Part shown: in pieces, positions 29,293-34,110 of the stretch
Numbering within the stretch: the stretch's first letter is position 1
Layout of the letters: each line of letters opens with the position of its first letter
Source of the DNA: Bradyrhizobium sp. 21
Lineage (GTDB): Bacteria > Pseudomonadota > Alphaproteobacteria > Rhizobiales > Xanthobacteraceae
Length of the DNA stretch: 34,110 nucleotides
Assembly: GCF_023073335.1 (NCBI RefSeq)
Contig: NZ_JADPJG010000014.1
Location: 1-34,110 of the forward strand
Reading direction: 5' to 3'
The notes under the pieces: model-generated
What the model saw: the letters and a program-made list of their open reading frames with translations, nothing else
What the model was told of the DNA's origin: nothing
Database searches by the model: none
Program-made: the position numbers and the translations under genes

Positions 29293-31089
29293 TCAACCGC
29301 CCTTGCCGTCGTCCTTCTTCTTCTCCGCCTGTGCAGCCGAGGAATTCGAATTCTCCTCGGTCATGCCGTTGGCGATCTTGGCCTCGATCTTCGGAAGCTC
29401 ATCCGCCTCGGGCTTGAGATCGCGGGCGTGTGCCCATTGGAACTTGGCTTCCAGCGTGCGGCCGACGCGCCAATAGGCGTCGCCAAGATGGTCGTTGATG
29501 GTGGGATCTTCGGGCTTGAGGTCGATCGCGCGCTCGAGGTTCTTCACCGCCTCCTCGTAATTGCCGATGCGATAATAGGCCCAGCCGAGAGAGTCGACGA
29601 TGTAGCCGTCGTCGGGACGCTGCTCGACGGCGCGCTTGATCATCTTCATGCCCTCGTCGAGATTGACGCCCTGGTCGATCCAGGAATAGCCGAGATAGTT
29701 GAGGACGTGCGGCTGGTCGGGCTGCAGCTCGAGCGCCTTCTTCATGTCGGTCTCGGCCTTGCCCCACTGCTTGGAGCGCTCCTCGCAGATTCCGCGATAA
29801 TAGTACCAGACGCTGTTGGCCTTGTCGTTGCCGGCCGGCAGCACATCGACGCCTTGCGAATAGGTCGCGCCGCATTCGCCGAACTTCTTGCGGCCGCGCT
29901 CGATATTGCCGAGCGCCATGATGGCTTCGAGGTCCTTGGAATCCTCTGACGTGACACCCTTGAGAATCTTAATCGCCTCGTCGGTGCGGTCGGCGGAATC
30001 GAGATCAATGGCGAGCTGGATCTGGGCGTTGCGCTTCAACGGTGAGGACGACGGCACCCGCTCATAAACCTTGATCGCCATCTGTGGCCGCTTCACCGAT
30101 TCATAGAGATCGGCGAGCGAGAGCAGCGCCAGCGGATGGGTCGGCTGGAGGTAGAGCGAGAGCTGGAGATAGACCAGCGCCAGATCCTCGCCGCCGCGGC
30201 GGGTCAGCGTGGCGCCGATGCCGTAGAGTGCTTCGGCGGCGCCGGCTTGCGCGGAATCGGCCAGCGGCGGCATCTTCTTACCGGCCTTGGTGTCGCGCAG
30301 GCCTTCCACGATCAACGGATGGCGGGCAAGCTTCTTGTCGAACGCCTGGTAGACGGTGGTCGCGGCGGCCGAGTCCTTGTTGCGCGACAGCCAGCGCGCA
30401 TAGGCCTCGGTGATGCGCAGCATGGAATCGTCGAGCTTGTAGGCGCGCTCGAACCGGACGCCCGCGTCCTTCTCCTTGCCGGAGAGCTCGAGGATCATGC
30501 CGGCATGGAGATCCTTGAACAACGGATACCATTCCGGGCCAGCCAGCTTGTCGATGGTGGCGACCCCGCCCTTGGCATCGCCGGCACCATAGGCGGCCCA
30601 GCCCGACAGCAGCGTGGCGACGAGATCGGTGATCGGGCCGCGGATCGACTGGTTGATGTTGGTCTGCGCGGTCGCGTACTTCTTGAACTTGAGATCATGT
30701 ACGCCGACGACGAGGCGCGCAACGCGGTTGGTCTTGTCGATGGTGAGGATGCGCTCGGCCAGCTTGACGGCCTCGTCGATGTCACCGTCGGCGACCGACG
30801 AAATGAAGGCGCGGTCGAGCAGTTCGTTGTTCTTCGGATCGGCGCGCAGAGCGGAGCGGTAGAACGCGGCGGCGGAGGCCGCGTCGCGCTCGACGCTGGC
30901 GTGGCGGGCGGCGAGATAACTGCCGGAGGTGGTCAGCGCCTTCAGGTCGTTTCGGGTCGGAAACTGCGCCGCCGTGTCGGACGGATGATCCGGCGTCTGC
31001 GCCAGGACCGCGCCGGGGACCACCGCGATCGCTGTGCCCATGAGGGCGATGGCAGCAACAGTCCAGCGGTTGAAACGATTTGAAAGCAT
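29293..31089 (-). CDS. Exported tetratricopeptide-repeat protein
   Basis: This 598-aa protein is made of TPR-like helical hairpins. A signal peptide (residues 1-30, ending GAVLA) predicts export to the periplasm. Repeats are clearest in the last third: YLGYSWIDQGVNLDEGMKM, VDSLGWAYYRIGNYEEA, and INDHLGDAYWRVGRTLEA. The C-terminus is Lys/Asp/Gly-rich. The conserved series matches a widespread alphaproteobacterial TPR family that sits next to ispE; a role as a periplasmic scaffold is inferred from the fold. ATG 31089 is chosen because it gives a proper signal peptide; the frame upstream has no such feature. ispE follows at 25 bp. Confidence 0.88.
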   Translation of the reverse strand: MLSNRFNRWTVAAIALMGTAIAVVPGAVLAQTPDHPSDTAAQFPTRNDLKALTTSGSYLAARHASVERDAASAAAFYRSALRADPKNNELLDRAFISSVADGDIDEAVKLAERILTIDKTNRVARLVVGVHDLKFKKYATAQTNINQSIRGPITDLVATLLSGWAAYGAGDAKGGVATIDKLAGPEWYPLFKDLHAGMILELSGKEKDAGVRFERAYKLDDSMLRITEAYARWLSRNKDSAAATTVYQAFDKKLARHPLIVEGLRDTKAGKKMPPLADSAQAGAAEALYGIGATLTRRGGEDLALVYLQLSLYLQPTHPLALLSLADLYESVKRPQMAIKVYERVPSSSPLKRNAQIQLAIDLDSADRTDEAIKILKGVTSEDSKDLEAIMALGNIERGRKKFGECGATYSQGVDVLPAGNDKANSVWYYYRGICEERSKQWGKAETDMKKALELQPDQPHVLNYLGYSWIDQGVNLDEGMKMIKRAVEQRPDDGYIVDSLGWAYYRIGNYEEAVKNLERAIDLKPEDPTINDHLGDAYWRVGRTLEAKFQWAHARDLKPEADELPKIEAKIANGMTEENSNSSAAQAEKKKDDGKGG

Positions 31090-31419
31090 CAGGGCTCGCC
31101 TTGAGTTGGTAGTGCCTGGGTATGCAGCAAAAGGCCGTATCGCATGCGAACGCGGCCGGTGGCATCGGGACCCGGAACCGTCAGGCCGACAATGCCGCTT
31201 TTGGCGCTTCACCGCAAGGATTCGGGCCGGCCGATTCCCCTCCGCGCGCCCCAAATCGGCCAAATGAACCGAGCGGGAGTGCCCCAAGACGCTGCTAGTA
31301 TGGCCTTATCGTGGCCAAGGACCGCAATCGCCGCCCGGTTCTCACGCGAACGTGCGTCACAAGACCTGGGTCACGTCGCAGCGGCCCCGGCTTGATCGCC
31401 CTCGTCCAAGTGTCCCGGT
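31090..31419. other. 330-bp gap between etfQO and the TPR gene
   Basis: This gap should hold the promoter of the TPR-ispE pair (minus strand) and the 3' end of the ETF-QO transcript. I saw no convincing terminator, operator palindrome, repeat or gene in it. Confidence 0.5.
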
Positions 31420-33081
31420 TTACATCGCCTCGTAGTTCGGGCCGCCGCCGCCCTCCGGGGGAACCCAGGTGATGTTGCCGTTGGGGTCCTTCACGTCGCA
31501 GGTTTTGCAGTGGACGCAATTCTGGGCATTGATCTGGAAGCGCGGGCTCGAACCCTCCTCCACCCACTCATAGACGCCGGCCGGGCAATAGCGATTCGAG
31601 GGACCGGCGAACACGTCGTGCTCCGAGGTCTTCTGCAGGTTCATGTCCGCGACCTTGAGATGGACCGGCTGGTCCTCCTCATGATTGGTGTTGGACATGA
31701 ACACCGACGACAGCTTGTCGAAGGAGATCTTCCCGTCGGGCTTCGGGTAGTTTTTCGGTGCATGCTGCTTGGCCGGATCGAGGGTGGCGCGATCGGGCTT
31801 GGCGTGCGACTGGGTGCCGAACAGCGAGCCGCCGAACAGCGTGTTGCACCACATGTCGAAGCCGCCCAGCGCGACGCCGAGCACGGTGCCGAATTTCGAC
31901 CACAGCGGCTTGACGTTGCGGACCAGGAACAAATCCTTGCCGACCGAAGAGGAGCGCCAGGCGTTCTCGTAGTCGACGATCTCGTCATTGGCGCGATCGG
32001 CGGCGAGCGCCGCCGCGACATGCTCGGCGGCAAGCATGCCCGTGCCCATCGCATTGTGCACGCCCTTGATGCGGGGAACGTTGACGAAGCCGGCCGCGCA
32101 GCCGACCAGCGCGCCGCCGGGGAAGGTCAGCTTCGGCACCGACTGATAGCCGCCCTCGGTGATGGCGCGGGCGCCATAGGCGAGCCGCTTGGCGCCCTCG
32201 AACGTGCCACGGATCGAAGGATGCGTCTTGAAGCGCTGGAACTCGTCGAATGGCGACAGATACGGATCGTCGTAATTGAGATGCACCACGAAGCCGACGG
32301 CAACGAGATTGTCGTCGTAGTGATAGAGGAACGAGCCGCCGCCGGTCTTCAGATCGAGCGGCCAGCCGAACGAATGCTGGATCATGCCCTTCTGGTGCTT
32401 GGCGGGATCGATCTGCCAGACTTCCTTGAGACCGATGCCGAACTTCGCCGGCTCGCTGTTGGCGTCCAGCGCGAACTTCGCGATCAACTGCTTGGTCAGG
32501 CTGCCGCGGGCGCCTTCCGCGAACAGCGTGTACTTGCCCAGCAATTCCATACCACGGGTAAAGGAGTCCTTCGGCTTGCCGTCCCGGCCGATGCCCATGT
32601 CGCCGGTGGCGATGCCGCGCACCGCGCCGTTGTCGTCATAGAGCACTTCGGCGGCGGCAAAGCCCGGATAGATCTCGACGCCGAGCGCCTCGGCCTTGCG
32701 CGCCAGCCAACGGCAGACATTGCCGAGCGAGCCGATATAGCAGCGATGATTATCCATCAGCGGCGGCATCATGAAGTTCGGCAGCTTGATCGCTCCGCCG
32801 GCCGTCATCCAGAAGAAGCGGTCGTCCTTCACGTGCGTTTGCAGCGGGCAATCGGAATCCTCGCGCCAGTCCGGGATCAGCTTGTCGAGCCCGGCCGGAT
32901 CGATCACGGCACCTGAGAGAATATGCGCGCCGACCTCGGAGCCCTTTTCAACCACGACGACATTGAGATCGGCATTGATCTGCTTCAGCCGGATCGCCGC
33001 GGCCAGGCCCGAGGGGCCAGCGCCGACGATGACGACGTCAAATTCCATGGATTCGCGCGGGGGAAGTTCTTCGATGCTCAT
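31420..33081 (-). CDS. Electron transfer flavoprotein-ubiquinone oxidoreductase
   Basis: This inner-membrane-associated enzyme takes electrons from ETF, and thus from acyl-CoA and amine dehydrogenases, and reduces ubiquinone. The protein has 553 aa. The FAD-binding motif VVIVGAGPSGLAAAIRLKQ is at the N-terminus, with the family segments GAHILSGAVIDP and FAEGARGSLTKQL. The C-terminal [4Fe-4S] cysteines are in RYCPAGVYEW and NCVHCKTCDVKDP. ATG 33081 is used; an ATG 11 codons later is a possible alternative, and neither ribosome site is strong. No etfAB genes are adjacent. Confidence 0.96.
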   Translation of the reverse strand: MSIEELPPRESMEFDVVIVGAGPSGLAAAIRLKQINADLNVVVVEKGSEVGAHILSGAVIDPAGLDKLIPDWREDSDCPLQTHVKDDRFFWMTAGGAIKLPNFMMPPLMDNHRCYIGSLGNVCRWLARKAEALGVEIYPGFAAAEVLYDDNGAVRGIATGDMGIGRDGKPKDSFTRGMELLGKYTLFAEGARGSLTKQLIAKFALDANSEPAKFGIGLKEVWQIDPAKHQKGMIQHSFGWPLDLKTGGGSFLYHYDDNLVAVGFVVHLNYDDPYLSPFDEFQRFKTHPSIRGTFEGAKRLAYGARAITEGGYQSVPKLTFPGGALVGCAAGFVNVPRIKGVHNAMGTGMLAAEHVAAALAADRANDEIVDYENAWRSSSVGKDLFLVRNVKPLWSKFGTVLGVALGGFDMWCNTLFGGSLFGTQSHAKPDRATLDPAKQHAPKNYPKPDGKISFDKLSSVFMSNTNHEEDQPVHLKVADMNLQKTSEHDVFAGPSNRYCPAGVYEWVEEGSSPRFQINAQNCVHCKTCDVKDPNGNITWVPPEGGGGPNYEAM

Positions 33082-33216
33082 CTGATCTCAGCCCTTGAGA
33101 CGGTCCTTGGTCGATTGCGCCCTCTTGTTTCCGATTTTTCCGGGTAGGACAACCTAGGAAATGCGTTTCGCTGGGATACAAGGCAGTCTAAACTGGACTA
33201 ATAGTCAGACTTTCCA

Positions 33217-34017
33217 ATGATCCCAGATCCCGCACCCACAGTCCGAGAGCTTCTCGCCTTCTATCTGGAGGCCGGAGTCGATTGCGCGCTCACTGAGGAA
33301 CCGATCGACCGCCTGGCGGAATTGGATGCTCCGGCTCCGCGCGCGGCACCTCCGGTCGAGGCGCCGCGCCCTGTCGCAGCGCCCGCGGTCATGCGCGGCG
33401 AGGCTGCACCTGCGCCAGAGGTCGCGATCGCCTCCGCGCGCGAGGCCGCGCGCACCGCGCCGACGCTGGAGGCGCTGCGCGAGTTGATGCAAAATTTCGA
33501 AGGCTGCGCGCTGAAGCACACGGCGACACGATTGGTATTCGCCGACGGCAATCCACAGGCGCGCATCATGTTCGTCGGCGAGGCGCCTGGACGCGACGAG
33601 GACATCGAGGGATTGCCCTTCGTCGGGCGCAGCGGCAAGCTTCTCGATCTGATGATAGGCGCCATAGGCCTCAACCGCACCACTGCCTACATCGCCAACG
33701 TGATCCCCTGGCGGCCGCCCGGCAACCGCACGCCGACGCCGCAAGAGACGCAGATCTGCCTGCCCTTCATCCAGCGCCAGATCGAGCTCGTGAATCCCGA
33801 CGTGCTGGTGACGCTGGGCAATCCCTCGACGCAGACGCTGCTGTCGACGCGCGAAGGCATCATGCGCACCCGCGGGCGCTGGTTCGACTACGAGACCGGC
33901 GGGCGCACCATCCGCGCGCTGCCGACCTTCCATCCGGCCTATCTGCTGCGCTCGCCGTCCTACAAGCGGCTGGCCTGGCAGGATCTGCGGGCGATCGCGA
34001 AGGTGCTGGCGGGCTGA
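33217..34017 (+). CDS. Family-4-like uracil-DNA glycosylase, lacking two Fe-S cysteines
   Basis: This 266-aa DNA-repair enzyme would remove uracil from DNA. The N-terminal 85 residues are a Pro/Ala-rich extension. The catalytic domain shows motif A GEAPGRDEDIEGLPFVG (from residue 121) and motif B HPAYLLRSPSYKR (H239). Family 4 enzymes normally hold a [4Fe-4S] cluster with four cysteines. Here C97 (EGCALK) and C181 (QICLPF) are kept, but the partner expected three residues before C97 is F94, and the one in the usual CRPP segment is W165 (IPWRPP). The cluster may be missing or bound differently. The gene is divergent from etfQO across 135 bp. Confidence 0.88.
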   Translation: MIPDPAPTVRELLAFYLEAGVDCALTEEPIDRLAELDAPAPRAAPPVEAPRPVAAPAVMRGEAAPAPEVAIASAREAARTAPTLEALRELMQNFEGCALKHTATRLVFADGNPQARIMFVGEAPGRDEDIEGLPFVGRSGKLLDLMIGAIGLNRTTAYIANVIPWRPPGNRTPTPQETQICLPFIQRQIELVNPDVLVTLGNPSTQTLLSTREGIMRTRGRWFDYETGGRTIRALPTFHPAYLLRSPSYKRLAWQDLRAIAKVLAG

Positions 34018-34023
34018 CCGCCG

Positions 34024-34110
34024 TCAGGTCTTGGCCGCCGCTCCCGGCGTGACTTGCGGGAGCGCGTAGCGGCTCGCCAGCAGACGAGCCAGCCACTCCC
34101 GTTCGACCTC
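34024..34110 (-). CDS. C-terminal end of an unidentified gene, cut by window edge
   Basis: An open frame of 28 codons enters from the right edge and ends in TGA at 34024-34026. It reads EVEREWLARLLASRYALPQV followed by TPGAAAKT. It would be convergent with the uracil-DNA glycosylase gene, 6 bp apart. Too little is visible to name a family, and the frame could be chance. Confidence 0.35.
   Translation of the reverse strand, partial: EVEREWLARLLASRYALPQVTPGAAAKT

Overview
The window is GC-rich DNA with the gene content of a Rhizobiales alphaproteobacterium. It most resembles Bradyrhizobium or a close Nitrobacteraceae relative. This rests on DUF6894, DUF1236, DUF3096 and DUF2007 proteins, an Ala/Lys/Pro-rich PPDK, an EcfG-type promoter match, and several families of GC-rich palindromes in the gaps between genes. 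Genus is an inference. No tRNA, rRNA, CRISPR array, insertion sequence, phage or plasmid signature was seen, so this looks like ordinary chromosome.

Layout: (1) 1-3960, two tandem methyl-accepting chemotaxis protein genes (minus). They share a nearly identical 430-bp block and related upstream sequences. (2) 4070-7490 (minus), a DUF6894 protein, a secreted four-cysteine protein, and an MFS transporter followed by an AcuI/YhdH-type reductase. (3) 7719-11596 (plus), the de novo NAD operon nadA-nadB-nadC. It is preceded by two copies of an AT-rich palindromic operator and interrupted by a REP-like palindrome. (4) 11755-16918 (minus), a SleB-like cell-wall hydrolase, pyruvate phosphate dikinase and a 51-aa DUF3096 membrane protein. 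(5) 17141-17601 (plus), a DUF1236 secreted protein, a nested hairpin and a strong intrinsic terminator. (6) 17760-22235 (minus), glyS, glyQ, a 62-aa protein and an S49 peptidase. (7) 22290-22447 (plus), a 32-aa membrane microprotein with a consensus-like EcfG promoter. (8) 22452-24578, trmN6-like and DUF2007 genes divergent from a long-chain polyprenyl diphosphate synthase. (9) 24796-28178 (plus), a four-gene cluster (HxlR regulator, stand-alone ketosynthase, LysE-type exporter, alpha/beta hydrolase) behind a perfect 10-bp inverted repeat. (10) 28383-33081 (minus), ETF-ubiquinone oxidoreductase, a secreted TPR protein and ispE. (11) 33217-34017 (plus), a family-4-like uracil-DNA glycosylase lacking two expected Fe-S cysteines, then the tail of an unidentified gene.

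Functionally the window is mostly core metabolism and housekeeping: NAD synthesis, PEP/pyruvate interconversion, glycyl-tRNA charging, isoprenoid and quinone side-chain synthesis, electron transfer from ETF to ubiquinone, and DNA repair. Chemotaxis and small envelope proteins are added to this. The less ordinary items are regulatory: the paired nad operators, the EcfG-type promoter on a 32-aa gene, the HxlR operator and its uncharacterised cluster, and the structured element after the DUF1236 gene. No dramatic new multi-gene machine was found. The HxlR-ketosynthase-exporter-hydrolase cluster is the nearest to an undescribed system.
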